Source of the DNA: Acanthococcus lagerstroemiae
Lineage: Eukaryota; Arthropoda; Insecta; Hemiptera; Eriococcidae
Assembly: GCA_031841125.1 (NCBI GenBank)
Contig: CM063108.1
Location: 24,975,399 to 25,039,398 of the forward strand
DNA: 64,000 bases
Reading direction: 5' to 3'
The translations under genes were made by a program, and so were the position numbers. Shown here in pieces: positions 11,349 to 22,109 of the stretch (positions are counted from its first letter, which is position 1; each line of letters starts with the position of its first letter). The notes under the pieces are model-generated. The model had not been told where the DNA came from. It saw only the letters and a list, made by a program, of their open reading frames with translations, and ran no database searches.

Positions 11349-11803
11349 GGCCGCCACACAAGGCCAAACTCTGAAGCTAGCTAGGACCCAGATTGCAATG
11401 GAGAGGGCTATGATCGGAGTAAAAAGAAAAGACAGACTAACCAATAGACGGGTAAGGGATACATCAAAAGTCAAGGACTGTAGATTTGTCATGAAAAAAC
11501 TGAAATTTGATTACGCGGGTCATGTTGCAAGAGGGGGGGGGGCAGACAGGTGGGAAAGAAAAATTTTGGAATGGGTATCCAGGGGAACACAAAGAAATGT
11601 AGGGAGACCTACTACCCGATGGGCTGATGAAATCAGGCAACATGCCGGGGTCGCCTGGGGAAGAGACGCCAGGGAAAGGGGCCGATGGAAAAGAGTGGGG
11701 GAGGCCTGTGCCCGTCAATGGGCGCATTAAGCTAGAAAATTTTATTTTAAGCTAATATTTTAAGATGTAAGAATGGGCTGCAAAATAAAATAAATAAAAT
11801 AAA
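11349..11803 (+). mobile_element. 5'-truncated RTE LINE tail with 11-bp TSD
   Basis: A frame from the left end to 11,730 gives the usual RTE C-terminus: 'TQIAMERAMIGVKRKDRL', 'DYAGHVARG', 'ERKILEW', 'GRPTTRWADEIR' and a stop after 'RQWAH'. Past the stop come about 70 bp and a tail of AAATAAA units. The exact direct repeat 'gggtgaagaat' at 11,338-11,348 and 11,804-11,814 flanks it, the mark of target-primed insertion. Only the last 127 codons are present, so it made no enzyme. The last 100 bp match the copy at 50.1 kb ('gggctgcaaaataaaa'). Confidence 0.85.
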
Positions 11804-11824
11804 GGGTGAAGAATAAAAGGCAGT

Positions 11825-12195
11825 GACAAAACAAAAAAATAAGAGAGGAAACGGGTATGAAAGAGGTAAGTTGGAGATCAAGAAATTAGAATGAGATTAG
11901 GTGGGACGTATCGTACATCAAGAAAGGACACGATCGAACAAAATTATCAGTGAGTGGGAATCTTACGACAAGGAAAGAAGGGGCGAAAACCCAAGTACAA
12001 AATGGCGTTTTGATATAATAAAAATTACAGGAATAATGTGGGGAAGATTAGCCCAAGACCGAAAAATATGGAAAAAAGCTGGGGAGGCCTATACCGAATA
12101 GGTTTGAGTAGTCGGAGTACGAAGTGTATATCTTCTATTATATGTACTTGTACTTGTCAAACTGTAAAAATACACAAATAAAAGGGTGATATTAA
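11825..12195 (+). mobile_element. Second, older RTE LINE tail
   Basis: The plus strand gives a decayed version of the same C-terminal region: 'GRIVHQERTRS' (for GHVAR), 'IISEWESYD', 'PSTKWRFDI', 'WGRLAQDRKIWKKAGEAY', stop at 12,101. About 90 bp follow, ending 'acacaaataaaa'. The 3' part differs from the neighbouring copy, so it belongs to another RTE subfamily. Frames are broken upstream of 11,901. Confidence 0.75.
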
Positions 12196-13338
12196 TTACT
12201 ATCCCGAAGATTTCAGTTTTTGGAAACCATATTCAGAATTTATATTCTAATTATCTAATTAAATGTTTAAGAACCCTAACATCTTTGTCTGAACAACACA
12301 AACATGAAGCGATTAACTGCAAATAATGAATCAGGACACTCCGAGTGAATGCAATGTGACTTGAAGAGCAGGTGTCCAGGAGGTCTGGACGCTCCTTGCA
12401 ACTTCATCAAATAGTTTTCCCTAATTTTGGCACCCCCCCCCCTTATCTAACTCACTAAAGTCAACTCACTTTAGCCTACAGTCTAGATGCGCCGCAAAGC
12501 GGGTTAGCTAGTTGTTTTACAAGTATAAAGTTTCAGTAAAGAAGTAGAGTCCAATAATCTCCCACTCTGCGACACCAGCCCACATGGTATCTCTTTGGTT
12601 CTGTAGTGGTTTCTGTTAAATGGTATTCGGATTTTCTGTTGACCGGTAACGGCAGTTTTGTTATGGGGGGGGGGAGGGGAGGAGGAGACTTTGAACTCTT
12701 TGCAAAAAGCTTTTCACTCTGTCTTTAATCGAAAATAATGCTGAACACAAAAAACATGTTCTTGCTCTGAATAACGCTCCATTGTTCACTGGAGTCGCGT
12801 GATAACGAAATTTTCAACTCCAGGCTACACGCCAATCGCCATATTGATCGCTGTAATAGTGTTACCAATCCTGTTACATATTTGAAAAAACAAAAACACT
12901 AGGTCATCTTCTCTGAAACACCCTGTAGAAAGTAGGCGATCATACATGAAAATTTCAGTGTTTTTGGTGCAGTAGAAATCGAAATATATGAGTAAATGAA
13001 GGTTAGAAAATTAGTAAAAAAAATTATTAATTTTTAGTTTCTACATTTCTTTTTTCTTCCAGAAATGTTCTATTTAATATAGGATTACATCGCATGAAAA
13101 ATGAAAAGAAAATTGCGCTTTTTCCAATAGTAACAAAAGTACTCATACATCTCTGTACCTTCATTATGGTCTGAGATATTGACATTTTCCTAGAACAAAG
13201 ATGAAACTTATAGAAACTTTATGAGAGAATTAAAAAACAGATTATTTTATACAGAGCGTTGATATTATTTCAATAAAATGGAACATTTGATAAATAATTC
13301 TTTTGACTAATAGCATGGCTAACACTACGACTACTATA

Positions 13339-13990
13339 TTTACTTCATGCGATGGCTTAGAAATGAATTATTTTGTGTTCTAGAGTAAATAGGTGCATAG
13401 TTCTTGCACTGTTTAAAAAAATAGAGAGTAGGTGATCATACGTGAAAATTTCAGTATTCTCGGTGTCGTAGAATCCGAAATGTGAGCAAATAAAGGTTAA
13501 AAAATTAGTTAAAAAATTACTATTTTTTAGCTCCCGCATTTTCTTTTCTTCGAGAAATACTCCTCTTAATGTAGGATTACATTGCGTGAAAAATGAAGAA
13601 AGAACCGCTCTTTTTCCAATGATATCAAGTACTGTACCTTCATTAGGGTCTGAAATATTTCCGAAGCGGAGAGGCGAAAGGGGGGCTCGGGGCCAGCCTC
13701 AATGCGTCCCTCTGGTCACTGATGCGATACTCGAAAGGATAGTTTCCGGGGCCAGGGGTGCGGTGTCTGGGGAGCCACTTTGGTATGCGTTCATCGCCTT
13801 ACACTCCACCAAATGAGGGTCTGAAATACTGAAATTTTTCTAAAACAAAAATGGAACGAATCAAAAATTTACTAGAAAAAAAATCAGATTATTGTACAAA
13901 GAGCACTTATGTTATTTCACTAAAGTTAACATTATTTGATAATTTTTTCGACTAAAATGGCATGGCTAACGCGACGACAATAAAATCCAA
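13339..13990. repeat. Tandem copy of the inner left arm of the large element
   Basis: From 'tttacttcatgcgatgg' onward this repeats 11,158-11,243 plus 12,926-13,338: 'aggtgcat(a/g)gttcttgc', 'gatcatac(a/g)tgaaaattt', 'aggattaca', 'gctctttttccaat', 'gtaccttcatta'. Only the first copy carries the TA-flanked insertion and only the second carries the 158-bp insertion at 13,658. The right arm of the element resembles this second copy more closely. Confidence 0.75.
13658..13815 (+). mobile_element. Short SINE-like insertion, family G copy 1, 13-bp TSD
   Basis: The 158-bp GC-rich insertion is flanked by exact 'agggtctgaaata' (13,645-13,657 and 13,816-13,828). The parallel copy at 13,166-13,181 has only one such site ('atggtctgagata'), so the empty site is visible. 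The ends are not inverted repeats, pointing to retrotransposition. The core 'actgatgcgatactcgaaa', 'gtttccggggcc', 'gccactttggtatgcgt' recurs at 24.6 kb and on the minus strand at 60.0 kb. I see no clear tRNA boxes and cannot name the parent RNA. Confidence 0.7.
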
Positions 13991-14524
13991 TGTATTTAGT
14001 GACGATCAATTAATTGTGAATACTACAAATTCCTAAATCAAATTGAGCCAAATTTTTGAATAATTTTTTTTGTGCCTGTCATCAGCCAACAGATGATAGT
14101 TTTTCCAGTTTTCAATTTACTCGCATTACTGATGGGATTACAAGCGTACGAATGAATTTTTGCTTTTACACTGTTCCCAATATTGGATATACGCGCAAAA
14201 CCAAACAAAAAAAGTCATGTAGGCATAGTATAGCCTGTCTAAAAAGTTTCGAGTGAACCATGATGTCGTCAGTTGGGGAAATACAGTTTTCTTTAGAACT
14301 AAATTCTGACTTGGTACATGCTCCCGGAATTTCAAGGATGGAAATTCATTGCATTCAGGGGCGTAACCATTTGGTAGAGGCCGGATGGTCCCGGTCCATC
14401 CTGAAAAGCCTGCTGCCCAGGGCTGTCACGCCCACCTAAAATTGGGGAAGCAAAAATACGAATTAGCCATGTGAGTGGTAATAAGAGGACGTTATTTTTT
14501 TGAGAAAATAAATTATAACATTGA

Positions 14525-15045
14525 TATTGATACCGTGTATGTGGCAGTTCAGGGAATAAGGTCCCTCTTTGCTGATGTGGAGTTATGAGTACCGGCATAT
14601 ACTGGATAAAATTTCTGACAAAATGAGACCTTGCGGAGCTCTTCAAGTCCAAAATTTCCCAAGATATTGCCGTTTAAAAATGAGATTTCAAAAAACAAGA
14701 TTTTGAGAAAAATACAATTTGAACGAAGGTTTAAAAAATGAAAAATTACAGATTCAAAGTGGTATATCCCTGAGACAAATAAAGCTAGAGAGCAGCTCCG
14801 CGAGGTCTCATTTTGTCAGAAATTTTATAAGGAATTTCGGATACGAAATGAAAGAATGAAAGCAGACAGAGAAAAACAGATAACGCCGTTCGAAAGAGGA
14901 AGGTTTATTCTACCGAAGTCGTCACGGATCCCGATTTCGATAGTTAGATATTGATTTACAAAAATCAAAGTATCTCGAAAACTAGGATCAACAAAGTGGG
15001 ACCTTATTCCCTGCACTGCCACGTATCAAAAATGTGATAGTGATA
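14525..15045. repeat. Inverted repeat pair inside the large element
   Basis: The left arm 14,525-14,655 and right arm 14,780-15,045 match in opposite orientation: 'gtggcagttcagggaataag' and 'cttattccctgcactgccac', plus 'aaatttctgacaaaatgaga' and its complement with 'gcggagct'. The right arm carries about 130 extra bases. Either a nested foldback element or an inverted duplication during element growth. Confidence 0.65.
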
Positions 15046-16615
15046 ACACTGCTCGAGATGAGTTGAGTAGCTAAAAACAACGCCGCCTAAAAGTCTAAAA
15101 TCAATCAACTTTAGAATTTTAATTTTTGGCTGGACTTTGGATAGTATGGAAGGAATTTATTCGAGTATGCTTCTAAAATTAATCCATAATTTTTCTTTTT
15201 TTCCTGCACCTAATCAAAGCTGGAAAATATTGTCAAACTTATTTTTCAGGGAGAACAGAGCATAGGGCCTAGCGAGTCTTCAAAAAGCTAATTATGGTGG
15301 CAAAAATGAAAGAATACTTTTCTTACTCTTGAAAGAGAAGCAAAGTGGAGCCGAACGGGTCTTTCAATGAATATAATACACTGATCTTCGTGATTTCGAT
15401 TTTTGAAGTCTGTTACTCTGTACTCCCTGGTATCCGCGAACATCGACTATTTACTTTTATTTTTTCCACTGTCCACGTTTTTCAAGTAGAAATGTTCACA
15501 GTAAAAGTATATTAAAGTTCCAATAGAAATATTCGCATTTGGATTCGATTTGAAAAAATAAAAAGTGGCCCTGGACTGATTTTCATGGCCCACTCACAAA
15601 TTTTTTTCTTGTTTCGCCCCTGATTGCATTAGAAGTTAGTTGACATTAAGTGCTCGAATATGTTTTTTCTGTATCAGGTGCTTTTGTCCTTGGTGACGAT
15701 GAGGGGAAGGGGAGCTAGATTTACCTTTGCATGATGACACGTCAGTAAATGTGGCTGGCATCATTACTCAGTTTCTTGAGCAACAAATTGTTTCATTTAT
15801 TTTCTTCAGAGTCCTGACAAACCACCAGATTTGACTACTGTGATCTTTTCCTGAGTACAGGTATTTTTTTCTCATTTATTCACGATCCAGCGCTACATCT
15901 TCATCTCTTTCATCAGCAATTCCACAAGCAAGGTTCAACACCATGTTTTCTCGTGGGAGTGAAGGCACTGATCAGTATTATGTGAAAGTGAGTGAGAAAG
16001 AAAGAAGCTTAGTAAATCTTACCTGAACATTACTATGCTGAATATCAAGTTTATACACTTTAGTGAAGAATATTACACAAAAATCCTGAAACAAAATTGG
16101 CAAAATAACTGAAATCAAAATTTTCTAGCGGTTTTCGATAGTTTTGTTTCAGAAAAGTTTCAATGTACCGGTCTCTAATGGAGGAGGTAAAGAGGTGTAC
16201 TTGATATCACTGGAAAAATCGTATTTCCCACTTGATTTTCTGTGCGATGTGTACGAATAATCCTATTTACAAGGAACATTATTTCTAAATTAAATTTTTT
16301 TTTAAATTAACAATTTTTTAATCCATAATTGTTCATATTCCAATTTCTACTGCACCAAGAACATTGAACTTTTCACATTATCATCACTTACTCTCTACTC
16401 GTTAATGCAGGGTAAGAACTATGACTTATCTATTCTGAAATTGAAAATAATCGATTTCTAAGTCACTGTATGAAGTAAAAAATCTGGTTGCCTCTTTATC
16501 GCGCCTATCTCCTGCACCTTACACCATATGCATATGCAACCTATACTACACTTCTCACATGTGCATGCCGCTGGAACTCCTGAAAAACAAGTAACACGTT
16601 TTGCGGAACACCCTG

Positions 16616-18769
16616 TATAGGCAGCACGTATATTGAGTGGCTCCGCGCAAAATTAAGGGTTTCGTTTTTAACGAGGTGTATAAGTAAGCCTCGGTAAAAA
16701 CAATTACGACGGTTCGAAAATTTTACGAGAGATGTCAGGCAGGCGTCTTGCGGTGTCCCTGCGGCCCATCAGCCGCCCCAAGTTGGCATCCTCTCGGCGC
16801 TGCCACCGTCGCCGCCGCGCCGCTCGCCACCCACCACCCACAGGTGTATACGCGTACACGATTTCCCCCTATTCCCCAAGGCGGGATCCGTCTTGTCATA
16901 ATTCCGCGGCAGCCCGTCAACCTTCGCAGCGAGGGCTTATCGTATTATTATGTTATTGTCTGAAATCAGCGGTTACGCGTCACCGCCGCGCACCCCGCTT
17001 CGGCCGCGCTTCGTGCGCCCGAATTCCGAATCCATAATAATATACACAATCGCGATACAGTTTTCCCATATTTATATACGGGCCTTTTCTAAAATTGTAT
17101 TATGGAAGAGTTCGTTACGTGATTAAAAGATGACATATTGTGTTTCTTTCCGAGCGGCGGAGCGTGGTGCGGTACGGTCTCGCGAGGCCCGCGTGAACAC
17201 GTCGGCTGCTCCGCCGTTGTAGATGGATCTGCGTCAGAAGGACGCGCCGAGAGCGACCATGATTGATGGGCTGGCCCGATGGACGATGGAAGAGAATCGG
17301 ACCAGTCGACCGAAGCGGACGAGCGGAGTTGAGGTCCTGTGGTAATGAAGGTGAAGGATCTGACCAACGAATTGGCTGCTAGGTGATCCGGCGAATGTAG
17401 AAATTGAGGAGTGTAAGGGGAAAGGCGAAGCGGATGGACGAAGCGTCTAAAGCGTGTACCCGGTACAGGATGGTTAAAAATCAGGTCCAGTCTTATACGC
17501 GTCGATTCTCCAATGATCTTCAGCTTTGAAGGTTCAGGTCTCAGCACCGCACATAAACGCACGAAACGCTGGAACTGTGAGTGGCCTCAGCTTTGTGGTT
17601 CTCGTAATCGCCCTATCTATTCATGCAGTTGTCAGCTTCGTTTAAGCCTCCTTCGACAGAATGATTCTTCTGCAGATTTTTGCTGTTGGTCTTCCATCTT
17701 TTCAGACGACCGACTTTAGGTACACGAGCGGTCGATTTTCTCGAATTCCCGCAGTATATTGCTGTCTGAAAGGTTTTCAGCCGGATCTACGACCATGATC
17801 TCTTTTTCAACATTCAGTCGAACTCTTCACGCTCTTGTTTCCGCCGATTTAAGAGTTCTTTCATTTAGCCTTGAGCCAGAACAAGCAGCAGTGTCGTCAG
17901 TGCTCTGGTTGGTTTTGCATTTTCATCCAATTTTGACACCACAGTCCCAGTCCCTCAGGCTTTCATAGTCTATGTGTCAAGTCGATCCACTTGATTACGT
18001 ATTTCTACGTACATTGTTCCTCTGGACGAGTCCTGCAACGTCATTCCAGGGTGTCCACCACAACTGGGACACCCTGTATGTTCTACACGTATCCATTTTC
18101 TCGATGATCTCTTCGGTCAATGCCAATCACGCTTCGTTCGGTATCGACATATCACGCCTCGGCAGGTCCAACCGGGCCAAGGACCACGTCATGGGTCATG
18201 CTCTATTCGTATCTTTCGTTCGCTATTTAATAAGCGTTAATGTTATAATCGTCAAACGCCTAGCGCTGTGGAATAATGTGTAAGTGTATATATACTCTGG
18301 GAAAGAGACCGTTTCCATTTTACCATATTACACGCTTTATTAACGTCGAGCAAACGCATCCAGTCGCCGGCGATTATGAAAACGGCCAGCGACGGTGTGG
18401 CCGATAATTAGCGAGTCGAGATTATTGACCGAGACGAGCCTCCAGTCGGAATAATGTGCGATGTACGAAGGAGACTTGCCGTGCGCAAATCGAGCGAGTA
18501 CTCACGAATGGCGACGAAAAATTGTATCCAAAGGTGAACGTGACTCAAGAAATTGAGCTCTTTTACTTAATTTCCGCCGTCTTGTCGTTCCCCTTGTACT
18601 ACAGCTTATCATACTTCTTCGGATAGGGTTTTTTTATTTTAAGTCTCTTTGTCTGAAGTAAGCGTATCTTAATCTTAGACTGCGCCCAAACCGGAGTATG
18701 AGTCGGGTTTATTGACGTTCAAAATTGGCTTCAATAGCCATTTGTATTGTAATTTGTGGCCCGCGTCCC
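16616..18769. other. CpG-rich unique region, no recognised gene
   Basis: GC- and CpG-rich compared with the flanks, especially 16,730-17,000 and 17,130-17,480. A 157-codon minus-strand frame (17,562-17,089) and shorter frames exist, but none has a recognisable domain, and overlapping frames in several phases argue against coding. A short 'cagggtgtcc...gggacaccctg' hairpin lies at 18,048-18,075. The 18,340-18,500 stretch (with 'taattag' and 'gattattgac' cores) could be regulatory. Confidence 0.4.
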
Positions 18770-19104
18770 GCATCTTCTTCTTCAGGCGCTATATCCGATT
18801 CCGGTCATTAGCGGTCGCGGTTTCTGACGCGCGATTCTCCTGGACAGGTTAGACCTGGTACACGCAGAGTACCGAATCTTTCTGATCTGGTAGTAACACA
18901 CCCAGCAATTGTAATGCCTTTTGTTGAACTGGCGGAGGTTATAGGACGGGCTATGTTTCCACCTTGATTGATGATGTAGGTCCCTGTATTCGCTAGGATG
19001 TTAGTGGGGGCACTTGAATATCACCAGCATTTCGGCGTTGGTGGGACTCGAGCCCGAGACGCAAGGATTGTGAAGCGGGCACGTTACCGCATGGCCACGT
19101 AGAT
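18770..19104 (-). mobile_element. tRNA-derived SINE, copy 2 (internally deleted)
   Basis: On the minus strand, the head has 'gtggccatgcggtaacgtg' and a B box 'gggctcgagtcc', followed by 'cccactaacatcctagcga', 'cgccagttcaac', 'aaaggcattacaattg', 'ctaccagatcagaa', 'gattcggtactctg', 'gcgtcagaaac', and the ending 'gcgcctgaagaagaaga'. About 130 bp corresponding to 'gcacagagaagg...' of other copies are absent. It keeps the linker between B box and body that the poly-C run replaced in copy 1, and gives the clearest (GAA)n tail. Confidence 0.85.
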
Positions 19105-20063
19105 TCAGAACCTCAATTTCCGAGTTCAAGGCATTCTGATGTCATTTGGAGTTGAGGCTATTTTGGCATCGGAAATGGATTCGGTAACCTTTATAACCTA
19201 GAAAATGTGTATTAAATTATTCAGTCTTAGCTCCCCTTTCTCAAATGCTATAATCTTGGAAATTTCGTCCAAATTGATGCCGGAATCGAGTTCTGTGACG
19301 TTCGAATACCTATGTTATATATCACACATTTTTGTCCTCGCTTCCTCCTGTAATGACTCAGTTTTGGATTTTGGGGCAAATTGATATCAGAAACCAATTC
19401 AGCAGCTTCAATTTCAATGTACTTACTTACACTCATTTAAGTTCAAAAAGTTACGCTTTTCTAAAGTCAGTCTTCATATAATGTGGTATCTGACGGCTTG
19501 GAGTAAGGGTGACGAAAAAATTCCCATGGGTTGGATGGATGCGGATGTAGAAGAACGAGTTCGGGGATTATTTGCATCTCTTCAGTTCGCAAAATCCAGT
19601 GAAACAGGGGAACCATTAAAAATTGTAATTGTCTGCCCATGAGGCCAGTGGCAATGTATAGCATTGTAAAGGAGTATGCTGAACCCCAATATTTGAACAT
19701 TTGGGGGCAGATATAAAAAGTTGTTTGAGACCATTTTTATGCGTAATTCAGTTTAGAATAATTTTTGTTTGAAACATTTTTTGATCATAACTAGTATCTT
19801 GTGACTTATGATCGAAAATCAATACAAGGCCTGGGGAGGTTACAAGAGAGCGAAGCTTCAGTGGACTTTTTTCAAATTTTTAGGATGTTCCTCAGTATAC
19901 CTTACTGGCCAACTGTGCCAAAATCCAGCTTAGCGATATTTGTTGTCCAACTTCGCTTTTTTTAATTTAATATTTTCAGACTATTTGTCTTTGTGGAGCT
20001 GTAGTTTTCAGTGATGAAGAAAATACTTGACATGGATCGCTTCCTGAATTCCAAAAATTTGTA
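19105..20063. other. No gene recognised
   Basis: AT-rich, with short frames only. No repeat shared with the rest of the window was noticed. Confidence 0.5.
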
Positions 20064-20622
20064 GGTTGTCCCAGAAGTAAGGTCCCCTATCTTTGTATTT
20101 TTGTTGCATACGTTGTAAAGCGATGCGATGAACGGGGAAATGTTGCGCAGGCTTATCTGACAACACTGTAAAAATATTTAGTGCGCATGATGAGAAGCAA
20201 GGGTGAACCGGTTCACGAAACATGGATCTCACACGTGTAGTCCGTTCAAGTTTGTAATGCGTTCAGTAATTATTCTTGGCAGCGAAGAATGAACCACCTA
20301 GCGCCATCCATCGACAGTTGATTGAAGTATTCGGCCCAGATGGAGTTACAGTGCAACACGCGCATCACATGCATAAGTGGTGTCGCGCGTTTTATAGTGG
20401 TCCGCGCAAGGTGCACTTGTCGGTACTGCAAACTTGGATGGACTTCACGCGTGAGATCGTGTTTTGTGTACTGGTTCACCATTGCTTCTCTGCATGCGCA
20501 CTTGATATTTTTACAGTGTTATCAGATAAGCATGCGCAACATTTTCCCGTTCATCGCATCGCTCTACAACGCATGCAACGGAAGTACATACAAATATAGG
20601 GAACCTTATTTCTGGGACAACT
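20064..20622. mobile_element. Mariner derivative with about 170-bp inverted repeats
   Basis: The left arm 20,064-20,234 and right arm 20,453-20,622 are inverted repeats of about 85-90% identity, starting 'ttgtcccagaa(g/a)taaggt' and sharing 'gcgatgcgatgaacggg', 'atgttgcgca', 'cttatctga', 'aacactgtaaaaatat' and 'gagaagcaa'. Between the arms lies a scrap of transposase (next entry). Arms of 170 bp are far longer than the 25-35 bp of ordinary mariners, so it looks like a deletion/duplication derivative. A TA lies close outside each end, but the exact end is uncertain. Confidence 0.8.
20276..20420 (+). pseudogene. Mariner transposase N-terminal fragment
   Basis: The frame reads 'PSAIHRQLIEVFGPDGVTVQ', then 'MHKWCRAFYSGPRKVH'. 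This matches the second helix-turn-helix region typical of mariner transposases (pattern xxIHRxLxxVYGxD...VxxWxRxFxxGRxxVH), which binds the element's inverted repeats. The DDD catalytic domain is absent: the frame runs straight into the right inverted repeat. The fragment is about 50 residues of a protein usually near 345. Confidence 0.7.
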
Positions 20623-22109
20623 CTCGTACCTTATATCACAAGTTGGTCTCCCCCTATTTTTTTATTTTATTCGCAAAGTCGGATCCTCATGGGATGGAAA
20701 TGGATTTCCAAGTGACGAGATCTAGGTTCTTTTCGGGTAAACATTTTTGAAAATGGGCAAAACTGAATTGACTTTGAAATCAAAGTAGGGGTCTTTTGCA
20801 TCGCTGGTTATGAATATTCCATTAAATTTTTGATCCGCCCTGACCTGGCTTAAAAATCCAAATTTCGGATCCAAAAGAAGTCAAAATTAAACTAAACTGA
20901 TGAAATGAACGAAGTATCAATTTTTTTGGATCACTGATTTTAGATATTTCTATACTTTTTATGGTAATCCAAGCCAAACTAACCCCCATGTGTTAAATTT
21001 GTAGTCCGAATCGAGGCCGTATTAAAATCTGATACAATAATCAAAATCAGCTATCCCTACCCCTGGCCCAAAAATCTAATTTTGATAATTTAGTCAACAT
21101 TTCAGGCATTCCCCCCCCACCTTTTTTGGGTCTGAGATTCAAACTCTTGGGCCCTAATCAAGGCCGAATCAAAAATCTAATTTGATAATTTTTATGTAGC
21201 CGAAATTTGAATTATTTCAATGCTTATTTCCAATTTTCACGATAAAAGTGACAATAATTTTTTTTTCTCCCCTCCCCCTTTTCTTCTTCTTTTTAAACGT
21301 CAATTGAAAATCATCTCACTGACATGACTAGAAATCTTGTAAACGACAGACTTACAAATTTGTAGCGTAAAATTGAAATGTTTGTCTCTGTGCCGCAAGC
21401 CTGTAAAAATAATGACAAGTAAAGTTTACGTGACCTGAAACAATGAAGTTGAGTTGCGATACGTAATTTATTGTTCCTCACGCAATTTTTTTTCCCTCAG
21501 AAACTTTGCACAAGTATGCGTGAGGAATCAAGAAAACACAGAAACTTAGTAGGGCTTTCTAGTATTTTATTTATCCTAATTAGCTAAGCCAATTTAATTT
21601 TGATCCTGAGGCAAATACAGACTTTTCTTGCATAAAATTGAGTGAAAATAACAAATATTGGTTTACTCTCCAGTGTGTCTACCACACATTCTATTCTGAT
21701 GAAGGAAGTGGGCAACAGTAACTTTGCCTCTGACCTACGAGTAGATGTATGTGTGATTTTCTTGGCTCGTAGATAACACGATTCTAAAATTAGAAAATTC
21801 CGTAAATATGGTGATATAATTTGGAAAATTGCAAAAACACCTATTATCGAAAAAGTAACTCCATCATTGAGAAAAAAGAATCTGTTATCGTGCAGCAGCT
21901 TGTATCGTTAAACTCATCTTAGTAAATTGTGCCATCAATCTTCGAAACGTGCGGAGCCCCTTTGACTTTGAAAATTTGTAAAAAAAATAGTCTCATGAAA
22001 GATTCCTGCTCATAAATATATACTGACTATAGGATACTGAAGGAAATCGCAGGCGCTGTCATTTGTATATTTTTAATATGTCATATTATGGAATAGGGGG
22101 GATTTCGAA
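20623..22109. other. AT-rich non-coding DNA with faint repeats
   Basis: No supported gene. Around 21,060-21,200 the phrase 'aaaaatctaattttgataatt' appears twice about 105 bp apart, with 'ggcc(g/c)(t/a)a' phrases nearby, hinting at a decayed tandem repeat. Otherwise homopolymer-rich AT sequence. Confidence 0.45.

Larger units (their letters stand above)
11244..12925. mobile_element. Nested element with TA target duplication
   Basis: Ends are 'cagggtgactcagac' and, reversed, 'cagggtgtttcagaga'; both arms continue 'aagatgacctagt'. TA flanks each side (11,242-11,243 and 12,926-12,927). Two related copies of the surrounding sequence inside the same large element lack the insertion: around 13,422 ('aaaatagagagtaggtg') and, on the minus strand, around 16,395 ('cgagtagagagtaagtg'). 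These empty sites support a single TA and precise insertion. TA duplication suggests Tc1/mariner-like mobilisation. It contains the RTE copies at 11.35-12.2 kb. Confidence 0.75.
11020..16615. mobile_element. Large DNA element with about 600-bp diverged inverted repeats
   Basis: The left end 'cagggtgtttcacaa' (11,020) and right end, reversed, 'cagggtgttccgcaa' (to 16,615) begin matching arms. The match then runs through 'cagcggcatg', 'agaagtgta', 'ataggttgc', 'gcgataaagaggcaa', 'agaatagata' and 'gtagaaat', continuing on the left after a later insertion (12,928 onward) and on the right down to about 16,030. The left arm carries an internal tandem copy (13,339-13,990). No transposase remains in the 3.7 kb left after subtracting nested insertions. 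The target duplication is unclear, so the superfamily is open; CAGGG ends fit several families. Confidence 0.7.

Noticed and set aside
16732..17037. Arg/Pro/Ala-rich frame near the right end of the large element
   Set aside because: Composition follows GC-rich DNA, and three frames overlap there; no motif.
17089..17562. 157-codon minus-strand frame in CpG-rich DNA
   Set aside because: No recognisable domain, several overlapping frames in other phases, and GC-rich DNA has few stops; not enough to call a gene.
18048..18075. 'cagggtgtcc...gggacaccctg' as a complete transposon
   Set aside because: Only 28 bp; could be two abutting ends or chance, with no interior to assess.
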